Assembly: GCA_039024315.1 (NCBI GenBank)
Contig: JBCCQN010000006.1
Span: 1 to 64,000, forward strand
Origin: JBCAWW01 sp039024315
GTDB taxonomy: Bacteria; Bacteroidota; Bacteroidia; J057
DNA length: 64,000 nucleotides
Direction of reading: 5' to 3'
Position 1 is the stretch's first letter; each line of letters opens with the position of its first letter. The position numbers and the translations under genes were made by a program. The notes beneath the pieces were generated by a model that saw only the letters and a program-made list of their open reading frames with translations, searched no databases and was not told the origin of the DNA. Below are positions 27,091-36,834 of the stretch, piece by piece.

Positions 27091-28548
27091 GTGAGTATAA
27101 AAACCCAGTCTTTACAAGGAGCAATTTGGACGCTAGCAGAAAAATTTGGTAGTCGAGTATTAACACTATCGATCTTTTTTATCCTAGCAAGACTCCTTGA
27201 TTCACAGGCTTTTGGGATTGTGGCCATTGTTACGAGTATCGTCCACTTTATGGAAATATTTGTAGAACAAGGGCTTACAGCATCCCTGATCCAAAAAGAA
27301 GATATCGATGAACTTGATAAGCAATCTGCTTTTTGGGGGAGCTTGTTAATAGGAAGCGTTCTTTACATACTAGTCTTTTTGGGGGCTCCGTTGGTTAGTC
27401 TTATCTACGATGAACCAAGCTTTACTTACTTACTCAGGTTATTGGGTGTGGTATTCCCAATTACGGCGATAGCTACTGTACCCATTTCAATGCTGCAGCG
27501 GGAATTAAATTTCAAGCCTTTAGCTATTCGACAGCTATTGGCAGCATTAGTTGCAGGGTCAGTAGGGATAACATTAGCCTTGCGTGGAATGGGAGCTGAA
27601 AGTGTGATCTGGTATCACTTAATTCTAGGCATTGTTATGCACGGCACCTTGTTTTTTCTCACTCCTTGGCGACCAAAGCTGATGTTCTCATGGGAGAGGT
27701 ACAAGAGCTTGTTGAGTTTTGGAATTAGCATTACTGGAAATAAGCTCATCTTCTTTGGTAATGGTCAACTGCTAGGAATTGTAATTGGATATTTCTTAGG
27801 AATACCCGCTGCTGGTTACTTTGGGATTGCACAAAAGGTAATGACAACGGTACGGGATATTATCCAATCTACAATGTCGAGAATTGCCTTTCCCCTCTTT
27901 TCTAAATTCCAATCCAAGCCTAAGGAGTTAGAGTCGGTTTTTAAGAATATCTCAGAAAAGGTGAGTGCCATAAGCTTTCCCATTTTCTTTTTCATCATTG
28001 CCTGCTCGAGTGAAATCGTTATCATTTTCTTTGGGGAGCAATGGACTCTATCAATTCCTCTATTGCAATGGCAAGTAGCGAGTCTTATTCCAGGCATGAT
28101 TGTCACACTCAACAACGATATTATGCTTGGCATGGGTAAGTCCGGACTATGCTTTCGATTTCAAGTTTATGGCACCTTGTTTTCGATCCTTTTGTTACTA
28201 GGTGCTCCATATTATGGTTTAATATGGGTTGCGGCCATTTCTGCAATGCAGATGATATTTATGCTACCTCTTGGCATCAATATGACACGACCATTCTTTA
28301 AGATTATGAGAAAAGATATTCTTCTTCCTGTAGTGAAGAGTTTAGCGGTCGGGGCAGTTCTTGGTGCAGCACTGGTTTTGTTTGACCAACTCGTGTCGTT
28401 TGAGAAAGAGATATACCAACTGATTGCGAAGTCAGTCCTAAGCTTGATTTTACTGCCAGCGCTTTATTATGTGTTCCATCAAGGTTTGATTATGGAGGGA
28501 AAAAATCAAGTGAGATCTTTTCTGCATAAAATTAAGCCGACTTCTTAA
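27091..28548 (+). CDS. Wzx-like polysaccharide flippase
   Basis: 485 aa with about 12-14 transmembrane helices. The N-terminus GAIWTLAEKFGSRVLTLSIFFILARLL followed by FGIVAIVTSIVHFMEIFVEQG is typical of the polysaccharide transporter (PST) branch of the MOP superfamily, close to colanic-acid WzxC. It should flip lipid-linked repeat units across the inner membrane. Start is GTG 27091, 29 bp after uxs. Gene order (initiation, nucleotide sugars, flippase, transferases, polymerase) is that of a Wzx/Wzy-dependent locus. Confidence 0.9.
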   Translation: MSIKTQSLQGAIWTLAEKFGSRVLTLSIFFILARLLDSQAFGIVAIVTSIVHFMEIFVEQGLTASLIQKEDIDELDKQSAFWGSLLIGSVLYILVFLGAPLVSLIYDEPSFTYLLRLLGVVFPITAIATVPISMLQRELNFKPLAIRQLLAALVAGSVGITLALRGMGAESVIWYHLILGIVMHGTLFFLTPWRPKLMFSWERYKSLLSFGISITGNKLIFFGNGQLLGIVIGYFLGIPAAGYFGIAQKVMTTVRDIIQSTMSRIAFPLFSKFQSKPKELESVFKNISEKVSAISFPIFFFIIACSSEIVIIFFGEQWTLSIPLLQWQVASLIPGMIVTLNNDIMLGMGKSGLCFRFQVYGTLFSILLLLGAPYYGLIWVAAISAMQMIFMLPLGINMTRPFFKIMRKDILLPVVKSLAVGAVLGAALVLFDQLVSFEKEIYQLIAKSVLSLILLPALYYVFHQGLIMEGKNQVRSFLHKIKPTS

Positions 28549-28631
28549 TATCCGATCAAGAGTGTCCTTTTACCTACATCGACTATCCTAAACTAAAAAG
28601 ATCTAGCATAATCATCATAATAAAACAGTCC

Positions 28632-29693
28632 ATGAGTTTCATACAGACAATCCATAGCAAATTGGCTAATCTCTCAAGGTTTTTGCGATACAACTTAATT
28701 GTAAAAGGAGAGATTAGAAACAACCTTGTCCATTTAAGCGGAAAAAAAGAGATTGCTATCGAAAAAGATGAAGTTATTGCATGTGTGATCGTCAAAAATG
28801 GGGAGAACCACATGAATGCCTTTGTTGAATACCACCTCCAAAAGGGAATAAAGCATATTATCCTCGTTGATAACGGCTCTACGGATTCCACTATTGAACT
28901 CGCCCAAAGGTTTGATGAAGTAAGTGTTTACACGACTGATCTTTCTTACAGAAAATATGAACATTTTCTAAGGAGGTATATGGAAGACGTTTACGGCAAG
29001 GAGTCCTGGTTTATCACTCTCGACATTGATGAGAGGTTTGACTATCCAAACAGCTCAGAGGTATCTCTTAAACAATTTATCAATTATCTAGACCAGAATA
29101 AGCAAACGGCTGTAGTATCATATATGCTTGATTTATTCTCCATTGAGGAGATATCAAAGTGGCCTTATGACGGTTTTGATATCGAAGAAAAATGTATCTG
29201 GTATAAAAATGATGACGTTGAAGTTTTCGATCACCCCCTTTATCGAAATATAAGTATCAGTGACAACAATATTAAAAGGTACATGGGTGGGATTCGAAAA
29301 ACAGTCTTTAATGTCCTACCGGATATTACCAAAGTCCCATTGAAGAATACTCGCTTGGGTGCCAAAGTAAAGATAAACTCTGCCCATTATGCTGAAGGAT
29401 GCAAAATAGCTGATGTAAGTGGTCTTCTATTACACTATAAGTTTGATTCTGTCTTTAGAGAAAGACATTCAGATGTCTTATTAGATGTTGAGAAGTACAA
29501 TTATTCAAATGAATACCTCGCCTATGTAAATGCAGTAGATGGGACAGAAGATTTTAAAATGAATGTTGATTCGCCCAAACAATTTCAGGACACAGATCAA
29601 CTACTAGAGGAGAAATTTCTCTATGCTTCTCATGCTTACCAGACTTATTGTGAAAACATAGTTCAAAGAAAAAGCGAGTTGGCAAATATCTAA
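28632..29693 (+). CDS. GT2-like glycosyltransferase (Glyco_tranf_2_4 type)
   Basis: 353 aa, soluble. The conserved block CVIVKNGENHMNAFVEYHLQ, then HIILVDNGSTDSTIELAQ, and the metal-binding ITLDIDERF (DxD-like DID) are those of the Glyco_tranf_2_4/GT92-like family. A late HYAEGCKIADVSGLLLHYKF segment is also typical. Donor and acceptor sugars cannot be assigned. It is preceded by an 83-bp gap, among the larger gaps inside the locus, but stays co-directional. Confidence 0.82.
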   Translation: MSFIQTIHSKLANLSRFLRYNLIVKGEIRNNLVHLSGKKEIAIEKDEVIACVIVKNGENHMNAFVEYHLQKGIKHIILVDNGSTDSTIELAQRFDEVSVYTTDLSYRKYEHFLRRYMEDVYGKESWFITLDIDERFDYPNSSEVSLKQFINYLDQNKQTAVVSYMLDLFSIEEISKWPYDGFDIEEKCIWYKNDDVEVFDHPLYRNISISDNNIKRYMGGIRKTVFNVLPDITKVPLKNTRLGAKVKINSAHYAEGCKIADVSGLLLHYKFDSVFRERHSDVLLDVEKYNYSNEYLAYVNAVDGTEDFKMNVDSPKQFQDTDQLLEEKFLYASHAYQTYCENIVQRKSELANI

Positions 29694-29725
29694 TGACCTT
29701 TCTTTAAAAGTTTAAAAAAATAGCG

Positions 29726-30682
29726 ATGAATGATCCAAAAGTATCTGTAATTATCCCTACCTATAAAAGGACCGAGTACCTCCATAAGGCCCTTGTATCA
29801 GTAGCTAATCAGACTTTTACCGACTTTGAAGTCCTAATCGTAAATGACTTCCCGCCCTTTGCTGATACTGTAAATGAGGTTGTTAATTCTATTAATGACG
29901 ACCGCTTTAAAGTAATCCATCACGAACAAAATGGAGGTGAATCGCAGTCTAGAAACACCGCTTTAGCAGTGGCCCGAGGAGAAATAATTGGACTCTTGGA
30001 TGATGATGATGTTTGGAAACCAGAGTTTTTGGAAGAAAGCGTAAAGATGCATGATGCCAATCCAAGAGTTGGCTTAGCTTATAGTGGTTTACTACAATTT
30101 TGGGACGATAATATTTTGGGGCACAGGGATGTTCCAGCTCCTCCAAGACCGGAGATTCCGACGGCAGCGATGCTTTCAGGCGAGTTTTGTCTGGCTTCAT
30201 CCTCAATTGTTTCCTTAAAGAAAGAAGTTTTTGATACTTGTGGACTCTTTGACACCTCTCTTCCTTCTTTAGCGGATTGGGATATGTGGTTGAGAATTGC
30301 CCAGAAATATGATATCGCACCGATAGATAAGAACCTCGTCTACTACCGACACCATCTGGGAGTTAGAGGTTCGACTGATATCACCAAAAGATTGGAAGGG
30401 CTAAAAGTCGTCAAAGAAAAATGGGGGGATCAGAAAGGCTTTACAAAGTACTATCGCCATCTCAGAGCCACCGCTTATTTCAATGAAATTAGAACGAATG
30501 TTTTAGGTGGCAACCGTTCTGCAGGCATGAAACTTATGGTTAAGTTCATTCGAGATTGTGGAAAAGATTTTTTCCGTATGCCCGACGTATTTGGCTTTAC
30601 TATGATTATCCTATTTGCAGGAAAATGGTATCAAAAATTACAACTTAGAAAATATCCGGTTAAAGTAGAGATCCCTGCCTAG
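29726..30682 (+). CDS. Family 2 glycosyltransferase
   Basis: 318 aa. GT-A fold: VSVIIPTYKRTEYLHKALVS, FEVLIVNDFPP, GGESQSRNTALAVARGEIIGLLDDDD (DDD metal site) and SLADWDMWLRIAQKYDIAP. The C-terminal part is basic, with a hydrophobic stretch near the end (DVFGFTMIILFAGKWY) that may associate with the membrane. Transfers an unknown sugar to the lipid-linked intermediate. The unusual PPFADTV after VNDF replaces the common GSTD. Confidence 0.9.
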   Translation: MNDPKVSVIIPTYKRTEYLHKALVSVANQTFTDFEVLIVNDFPPFADTVNEVVNSINDDRFKVIHHEQNGGESQSRNTALAVARGEIIGLLDDDDVWKPEFLEESVKMHDANPRVGLAYSGLLQFWDDNILGHRDVPAPPRPEIPTAAMLSGEFCLASSSIVSLKKEVFDTCGLFDTSLPSLADWDMWLRIAQKYDIAPIDKNLVYYRHHLGVRGSTDITKRLEGLKVVKEKWGDQKGFTKYYRHLRATAYFNEIRTNVLGGNRSAGMKLMVKFIRDCGKDFFRMPDVFGFTMIILFAGKWYQKLQLRKYPVKVEIPA

Positions 30683-30712
30683 CTTTTTGTCCCCTTTCAT
30701 CAATCTCAAGCA

Positions 30713-32194
30713 ATGAACCCTTCTGCAGCACATATAAGTAGTGATATTGGAAATCAAGAGGTTAACCCCATTCTTGATCGAAAATACTATATATGGTCAG
30801 GGCTATTAGCAGTAAAATGTATTCAAGCGATTTTCCTACCGGAGTTTTCGAGTATTGATTACGTTCTGATTGGATATTTGCTGATTAATATGCTCCTCAA
30901 TCTAAATAAGCCTTTAGAGCTATTGTGCTTATTTGTAGCTGGCTATTTTGTTGACATAGGTGAATGGATAAGTCGATTTGCAATTATTAATGGCGCTACT
31001 AGAATCTTATTTCTAGATGTTTTCTTTATCATCTTAATTGTCTTAGCACTCTTAGATATTCTTAAACGCCCTGTATTATACCCTGTCTACGCAAGATGGC
31101 TATTACTACTCATCACAGTATTTTGGATGACCAATTTTTCAAAGGGAATATTGGCTAGTCCATTGGGATATGTAATTGGAGAAGGGCGTTTTTATTTTGC
31201 TTCGATCTTCGTCGTCATTTTCGCCCGTTTTTTCGTTCAAGATCACAACTTATTTTTTAGGAAGTTAAGTGCTATTATCTCATTAGCTTCGATTAACATC
31301 AGCTTCTTTGTAGTCCTAATGATGATTTCGGGCCACACTGGGGAAGAGGGCTCTCGATTTAATCCTGGTAACTCAGAGGTGGAAATCTTAGTATTTGCCC
31401 TTTTGATATGTTTCATCGACCTCCACTACAACCGAAACCTTCATTTAATTAAGATTAATAAAATCATATTATCTGGGATCTATCTGGTCATAATATTACT
31501 AACGGGTGTTAGAACGATGATGCTAATGGCCATTTTAGCATCAGGCTACTTCCTGTTTATTTCAAGTAGAATTACCAATAAGAGGAAGTTACTGATCATA
31601 GGCGCAATTTTAGGGTTAATCATAATATTTGCGCAGTTCGAACCAGGGAAAAAAGTAATTGCTGAGCAAACTCAATATATTGAGTTAATGCAAGGAAAGG
31701 GGAAAAGCTACAATAAAACGACCATGGACTTTCGCTCCGCGATGTGGGGTGCTTTTTGGAAACAGCTTACCAAAAGTAATGAAAGGATGTTAGTTGGTCG
31801 GGCCTTCAACAACGAACAAATTGATATCAGAAGTATGGAGTGGGGACTTACCGAAGAAGACCAATTGAGTTATGTAGATAACTCTCTTGCCCATAATGAC
31901 TTTCTCGCGATTTCAATGACCAATGGGCTCGTCTTTAGTGGCTTACTCTTAATCTTCTTATTCACATATGTATTCAAATCTTGGACTACTGCCAACAGAG
32001 ATGAGGAGCTAGCCCCCTTCTTTGTCTTAATGGGTTGGATTCTGCTTTGCCAAATTGTACAGAGCGCCACCAATGCCGAAATCAAGCATTATGGCTTTAG
32101 TATTACGCTTTGGTATCATGTTGGCATTATTGCTGCATTATTGAACATTTATCATCGAAGACAGAAACAAAAAATAAATCAATTAGGTGAGTAA
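30713..32194 (+). CDS. O-antigen ligase/polymerase-like membrane protein (Wzy candidate)
   Basis: 493 aa with 10-12 predicted transmembrane helices and a large loop near the middle to C-terminal side (EQTQYIELMQGKGKSYNK to SLAHNDFLAI), the Wzy_C/O-antigen ligase layout. The loop includes HNDFLAISMTNG, resembling the conserved H of the family. It is the only polymerase candidate in the locus. Sequence conservation in this family is low, so WaaL-like ligase activity cannot be excluded. Its last 8 bp overlap the following GT2 gene. Confidence 0.82.
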   Translation: MNPSAAHISSDIGNQEVNPILDRKYYIWSGLLAVKCIQAIFLPEFSSIDYVLIGYLLINMLLNLNKPLELLCLFVAGYFVDIGEWISRFAIINGATRILFLDVFFIILIVLALLDILKRPVLYPVYARWLLLLITVFWMTNFSKGILASPLGYVIGEGRFYFASIFVVIFARFFVQDHNLFFRKLSAIISLASINISFFVVLMMISGHTGEEGSRFNPGNSEVEILVFALLICFIDLHYNRNLHLIKINKIILSGIYLVIILLTGVRTMMLMAILASGYFLFISSRITNKRKLLIIGAILGLIIIFAQFEPGKKVIAEQTQYIELMQGKGKSYNKTTMDFRSAMWGAFWKQLTKSNERMLVGRAFNNEQIDIRSMEWGLTEEDQLSYVDNSLAHNDFLAISMTNGLVFSGLLLIFLFTYVFKSWTTANRDEELAPFFVLMGWILLCQIVQSATNAEIKHYGFSITLWYHVGIIAALLNIYHRRQKQKINQLGE

Positions 32195-33005
32195 CATTCT
32201 AATTTCCATCGTAACCCCTTCCTACAATCAAGGAGAATTCATTGAAGAGGCAATCAAAAGCGTCCGAAGTCAATTGCCTGCTGGGATGATTGAGCACATC
32301 ATTATTGATAATTGCTCTACTGACCAAACAAAGGAAGTGGTAGCTAAATACCCCGATGTAGTCTTTGTATCTGAGCCAGACGAAGGACAAAGTGATGCCA
32401 TAAATAAAGGCTTCAAAATCGCTAAAGGTCAGATTATTGGCTGGCTTAATGCGGATGATTATTATATGCCGGGCACCTTTGACAAGGTCAGATCTATCCT
32501 TTCTTCAGACGATGTGGACGGGATTTACTCAAACGTCCGCTTTATCAATAAAGACAATAAGTTTATCAAAAACCTTATCGTCCATAAGCCGGTAAAATGG
32601 CTCTCCCTATTTCATTGCTACATCCCATCTACAAGCTTCTTTTTCAAGAGGACAATCATCGACCAAGGCTTGTTCATTGATAAGGATATGCACATAAGCA
32701 TGGACAAGGACTTCTTTGCCAACATTTTTTACAAAGGGTTCAAGATCAAGTTTGTTAATGACTTCTTTGCCTCTTTTAGATGGCATGATTCTAACAAGTC
32801 TTTGGATACCGCAGATACCAAAAAGCTGCGTCAAAAGGAAGGGTTAATCATTTTTAACAGATATAGTCGCTTCAACTTCTCGGTGAGCAATTCAAATGTT
32901 AAGCGTTACAGCTTAGTCGATGGGGCCTTGCTGGCTTATCGTAAGCTATTGAAGCTATTCAATCCCCTTTACAACTATCAGCGTTTGGTCAAAAGCCAAA
33001 ACTAG
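32187..33005 (+). CDS. Family 2 glycosyltransferase
   Basis: 272 aa, GTG start at 32187, overlapping the polymerase stop by 8 bp (coupled translation). GT-A motifs: LISIVTPSYNQGEFIEEAI, HIIIDNCSTDQTKEV, SEPDEGQSDAINKGFKIAKG and IIGWLNADDYY (the ADD metal site). The QSDAINKG motif places it with WcaA/EpsE-type enzymes of exopolysaccharide loci. Substrate unknown. Confidence 0.9.
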   Translation: MSNILISIVTPSYNQGEFIEEAIKSVRSQLPAGMIEHIIIDNCSTDQTKEVVAKYPDVVFVSEPDEGQSDAINKGFKIAKGQIIGWLNADDYYMPGTFDKVRSILSSDDVDGIYSNVRFINKDNKFIKNLIVHKPVKWLSLFHCYIPSTSFFFKRTIIDQGLFIDKDMHISMDKDFFANIFYKGFKIKFVNDFFASFRWHDSNKSLDTADTKKLRQKEGLIIFNRYSRFNFSVSNSNVKRYSLVDGALLAYRKLLKLFNPLYNYQRLVKSQN

Positions 33006-33016
33006 TTATCAAATAG

Positions 33017-34255
33017 ATGTCAAAATCTTCTAAGAACATATTGATTTCAGCTTACGCTTGTGAGCCCAACGTGGGTAGTGAACCAGGTGTGGGATGGAAT
33101 TGGGTTATGGACCTCTCAGAGACTTTTGAAGAGGTACATGTAGTAACTCGTTCTGAAGATCGATATGTGGATCAAGATGGCATAAAAAAAGCTCGTCCCA
33201 GTCGCAAGAATATCGAGGAGGAAATGCAAAAGCTTCCTAATGTCGATCATATTCATTTCCACTATTTTGATCTACCTAAATGGATTGCCAATTTGGAAAG
33301 AACGATCATCGGCGATATCCTCAATGTGCACGTTTGGGCCATGATGGTTTTCTTCTTTTTAAGCAAGAGATTCAAGAAGAACGAGTTTGCCGTAGCCCAA
33401 AAAGTTACGATCGTCAGCCATCGCTATCCCTCTACCCTTTGGTTTTTTGCCAAAAGGTATATACACGGGCCCATTGCAGGAGGAGAAAATTTCCCTTTCA
33501 AGCTCCTTCCCATATTTGATACCAAAAACAAGATCAAAGAGATTCTTAGGTATGTCTTTCAATTTGTCCCCATGCTTAACCCATTAGTCTGGTTGACATT
33601 GGCAAAGGCGGAAACGATCATTCCTGTTACTTATGATACGGCCTCAATTATCCCTAAAGTCTTTCGGGCAAAGTGTGATGTCAAACAAGCCATCAGCCTA
33701 AAGCATGAAAGCTTTACAAAAGGGAGTCAAATGAGCGAGATTGATAATTCCCCAGAAGGGCCTCTCAACCTATTGTTTGTAGGAAAATTGATGGCTTGGA
33801 AAGGTATTATTCTTGTTTTAGAGGCTATAAAGACCTTACATAAGGAGATTCCGATTGTTCTCAATATAGTGGGAGATGGTCCCGAAAAAGCAGTCTTTGA
33901 GCAGTATGTGAAGGACCATGCATTACCCGTCAACATTTTAGGAAAGAAAAAGCGTACAGAGCTTCCGGACTACTATGCAAGTCATGACTTATTTGTATTT
34001 CCCTCTCTTCGAGATTCGGGAGGCTTTGTGGTTTTAGAAGCCCAAGCTAACGATCTCCCCTGCTTAGTCCTTGATTTAGGAGGGCCCTTTGTCAACCATA
34101 TTCCAGAGAGAGATATAGTTGTAAGCACAAAAAATAAAAATCCACAAGATTTAGCGGCGGATATCGCTAGGGCGATCAGAGATTTTTATTTACAAGAAAA
34201 GGGCAAATCATCAATAATAAGTCAAGATATAAACAGTATGGTCAATCGCATTTAA
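33017..34255 (+). CDS. Family 4-like glycosyltransferase
   Basis: 412 aa, GT-B fold. The N-terminal domain begins SKNILISAYACEPNVGSEPG, a motif shared by many Bacteroidota and cyanobacterial GT4 enzymes. The C-terminal donor-binding domain has FVGKLMAWKGIILVLEAI, LNIVGDGPEKAVFEQY and the EX7E-like HDLFVFPSLRDSGGFVVLEA. The internal hydrophobic stretch (WAMMVFFFLSKRF) may contact the membrane. Retaining mechanism and cytoplasmic location are family knowledge; sugar not assigned. Confidence 0.88.
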   Translation: MSKSSKNILISAYACEPNVGSEPGVGWNWVMDLSETFEEVHVVTRSEDRYVDQDGIKKARPSRKNIEEEMQKLPNVDHIHFHYFDLPKWIANLERTIIGDILNVHVWAMMVFFFLSKRFKKNEFAVAQKVTIVSHRYPSTLWFFAKRYIHGPIAGGENFPFKLLPIFDTKNKIKEILRYVFQFVPMLNPLVWLTLAKAETIIPVTYDTASIIPKVFRAKCDVKQAISLKHESFTKGSQMSEIDNSPEGPLNLLFVGKLMAWKGIILVLEAIKTLHKEIPIVLNIVGDGPEKAVFEQYVKDHALPVNILGKKKRTELPDYYASHDLFVFPSLRDSGGFVVLEAQANDLPCLVLDLGGPFVNHIPERDIVVSTKNKNPQDLAADIARAIRDFYLQEKGKSSIISQDINSMVNRI

Positions 34256-34265
34256 ATCACAAAAG

Positions 34266-35462
34266 TTGAAAATACTCATCCTACATAATAAATACCTGCA
34301 AAAAGGAGGCGAAGACACAGTAGTGGCTGCGGAGCAATCTCTCTTGGAAGAGCGAGGAAATGAGGTGCGTGTATTGATGTTTGACAATGCAAATATCAAA
34401 GGGGGAATCAAAGGGATCAAATCGCTCATCCAGTCTGTCTATAATCGCGACGCTTACAAGCGAGTGCTTGCAGAAATTGAGGATTTCCAGCCGGATGTGA
34501 TGCATGTGCACAATACCTTTTATGTTGCCTCTCATGCAGTTTATCATGCGGCAAAACATAAGAAGGTACCTGTTATACAGACTTTGCATAACTACCGTCT
34601 AGTTTGCCCTAGTGCGTTCCTTTTTCACAAAGGCGACATTTATATCCAAAGTGTCAATAAGGTATTTCCGCTTGATGCAGTATTAAAGAGGGTTTGGGAT
34701 AACTCCTTTGTCAAAACCTTTATGATCGCGCTTACCACGGCACTGAATAAACGAAAAGGTACCTATCAGAAGCTTATAGATAAATACGTGGTATTTACAG
34801 AGTTCTCAAAAGACATCTTTTTACATTCTTCTTTGAATTTGCGGGAAGAGCAACTTGCAATCAAGCCTAACTTCATCCCAGATCCTGGGGTCAATTCTGC
34901 GGAGAGAGAAGACTTTTATCTTTTTGTAGGCCGGCTATCACCAGAGAAAGGAATAAGCGTTCTGCTGGAAGCAGCTAAAAAAGAAGGCTTCCCCCTTTAC
35001 ATATTGGGTGATGGACCTTTGCGCCATGAAGTGGAAGCAGCAGAAGCAGAATCGCCTAATATCAAATATTTGGGCCACACCTCCAGAGAAGAGGTATTGG
35101 AGTACTTCAAGAAGACGAAGGCGCTGATCTTTCCTTCTCTATGGTACGAAGGTATGCCAATGGTCATCGTGGAATGCATGGCCTCTGGAGCACCGATCAT
35201 CGTTTCGGATCTCGGCAACCCCGGCGTCATGGTCACGCATGAAGCCAACGGCCTGAAGTTTGAAGCTGGCAATGCAGATGAATTAATCAAACAAGTAAGA
35301 AAACTCGAACAGAATCCACATTTAGTGGACGCATATTCAAATGCATCGAGAAATACATATATGGACCACTATTCTCCGTCGGCCAATTATCAGCGATTGA
35401 TGGAAATTTACCACTCAGCGATAAACCAAAATGTAAATGTGCATACGATGACTACTCCCTAA
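34266..35462 (+). CDS. Family 4 glycosyltransferase
   Basis: 398 aa, TTG start at 34266; the resulting MKILILHNKYLQKGGEDTV fits the family N-terminus, and no better ATG exists. GT-B fold with acceptor domain HVHNTFYVASHAVYHAAK and QTLHNYRLVCPSAF, and donor domain FVGRLSPEKGISVLLEAA, YILGDGPLRHEVE, and ALIFPSLWYEGMPMVIVECMASG (EX7E). The GGEDTVVAAE start is a recurrent hallmark of this GT4 subgroup. A variant hairpin repeat with an extended stem lies in frame at 34957-34974 (SVLLEAA). Confidence 0.9.
   Translation: MKILILHNKYLQKGGEDTVVAAEQSLLEERGNEVRVLMFDNANIKGGIKGIKSLIQSVYNRDAYKRVLAEIEDFQPDVMHVHNTFYVASHAVYHAAKHKKVPVIQTLHNYRLVCPSAFLFHKGDIYIQSVNKVFPLDAVLKRVWDNSFVKTFMIALTTALNKRKGTYQKLIDKYVVFTEFSKDIFLHSSLNLREEQLAIKPNFIPDPGVNSAEREDFYLFVGRLSPEKGISVLLEAAKKEGFPLYILGDGPLRHEVEAAEAESPNIKYLGHTSREEVLEYFKKTKALIFPSLWYEGMPMVIVECMASGAPIIVSDLGNPGVMVTHEANGLKFEAGNADELIKQVRKLEQNPHLVDAYSNASRNTYMDHYSPSANYQRLMEIYHSAINQNVNVHTMTTP
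34957..34974 (+). repeat. GNA mini-hairpin variant, GGA loop and 5-bp stem
   Basis: GCGTTCTGCTGGAAGCAG: stem CTGCT/AGCAG, loop GGA, inside a GT4 gene. The encoded SVLLEA is a common GT4 motif, so this copy is less certain. Confidence 0.4.
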
Positions 35463-35502
35463 TTAATCAGCTGTCTGAAACACACATATAAGGCCCTAAA
35501 AA

Positions 35503-36804
35503 ATGAAATTCGTTCTTAGACACTCATATAGATATGTCAAGAAAAATCCTAAGCTCAAAAAGCTGGTAAAGCCGCTTTGGGGGTTATCGCCACTATTTCT
35601 TTCGCTCCCATATAGATTGCTAAAAAGGTCTTATTCACCACCTTCCATCGTATTTGATACGGCGAAAGATTGGTGGGAACTTTCAGCAGACCAAAAGTCT
35701 GCCACTACCTTTTATAAAAAGGTACAGGAGCCAGAGTCTTTTGTTAGAACTAAACCAATCGTACTGCCTGAAGATCAAGCTTTACTTTCATACTTAGAGC
35801 CAAAAATTGATTTGAGAGAAGGTTTTGTGATCGGCTTGCCGAACGCTAGGGTCTGGGGGGAAGGCAATATAATAACTAAAAATAATGAGCTGATCTTAGA
35901 AGTATCCGGTACCTTTTTAGATAATAAAGATGCCTATCTAAGACACGGCAAGAATTCTAAGTATATCTCCAACTCCTTTCCTAAGCTTCCAGTGGTCAAA
36001 AAGCTTAAGGGTAAAAGTGTCGTCTTAGCCGCTCATGCTGGCTCAGGTTATTATCACTGGTTGATCGAGGTATTACCGAGACTTTATCTATTAGAAAAAG
36101 CAGGTATAGATTTTAATTCAATTGACCATTTCATAGTCAATAGTCTGGTCCCAGGTTTTGTGAGGGAAACCTTAGAGATGCTGGGCATTCCGCTCAAAAA
36201 AGTGGTAGAAACTCACTGGAAACCACACATTTTGGCGGAGGAGTTAATTGTCCCCTCTTTGGTGGGTAATTTTTTCGAAGTCCCCAAATGGACTTCCAAG
36301 TTCTTTGGCAGCCGTTTCAAACGCTATATCAAGCCAAGAGTCGAAGGCAAAAAAGTGTACATCAGCCGTAAAGACGCTGGACATCGCCGGATTGTAAATG
36401 AAGATGATGTAACGGCATTTTTGGAAAGTGAAGGTTTTGAAACCTACATCTTCGAAACAATGTCCATGCAGGAGAAGATTGAAATCCTCTCACAAGCGTC
36501 CGTAGTCCTTTCTCCGCACGGAGCAGGGTTGGCCAATATCGTATTCTGCCATCCCGGCGTCCCGGTTGTAGAGTTAACCCACTTTTCCTTGATGGCATCT
36601 GCCTGCTGGAATATCGGGGATAACAATGATATGCCTTACTACACTTTGGCCTCAACGCCTAAGGTGCCTATGGAAGAACAACTCAGACTACAAACCCTGA
36701 CGCTGCAGGAGAGAGCGATGTATCACTTATTTATTGACATTGACAAACTAGAAAAGGTATTGCGCCAAGTTGAAAAAGCTGTCCCCACCTATCAAAACCC
36801 ATAA
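35503..36804 (+). CDS. GT61 (DUF563) family glycosyltransferase
   Basis: 433 aa. The diagnostic DUF563 segments are YYHWLIEVLPRLYLLEKAG, EELIVPSLVGNFFEVPKW, KVYISRKDAGHRRIVNEDDV and LSPHGAGLANIVFCHPGVPVVEL. Bacterial GT61 proteins occur in capsule and lipopolysaccharide loci; plant relatives are xylosyltransferases and arabinosyltransferases. With a UDP-xylose pathway in the same locus, a pentosyl transfer is plausible but is only an inference. An N-terminal basic/hydrophobic stretch (KLVKPLWGLSPLFLSLPYRLL) may peripherally attach it to the membrane. Confidence 0.88.
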   Translation: MKFVLRHSYRYVKKNPKLKKLVKPLWGLSPLFLSLPYRLLKRSYSPPSIVFDTAKDWWELSADQKSATTFYKKVQEPESFVRTKPIVLPEDQALLSYLEPKIDLREGFVIGLPNARVWGEGNIITKNNELILEVSGTFLDNKDAYLRHGKNSKYISNSFPKLPVVKKLKGKSVVLAAHAGSGYYHWLIEVLPRLYLLEKAGIDFNSIDHFIVNSLVPGFVRETLEMLGIPLKKVVETHWKPHILAEELIVPSLVGNFFEVPKWTSKFFGSRFKRYIKPRVEGKKVYISRKDAGHRRIVNEDDVTAFLESEGFETYIFETMSMQEKIEILSQASVVLSPHGAGLANIVFCHPGVPVVELTHFSLMASACWNIGDNNDMPYYTLASTPKVPMEEQLRLQTLTLQERAMYHLFIDIDKLEKVLRQVEKAVPTYQNP

Positions 36805-36834
36805 ATGTCAATCATTATTATTTAGGAATATTTT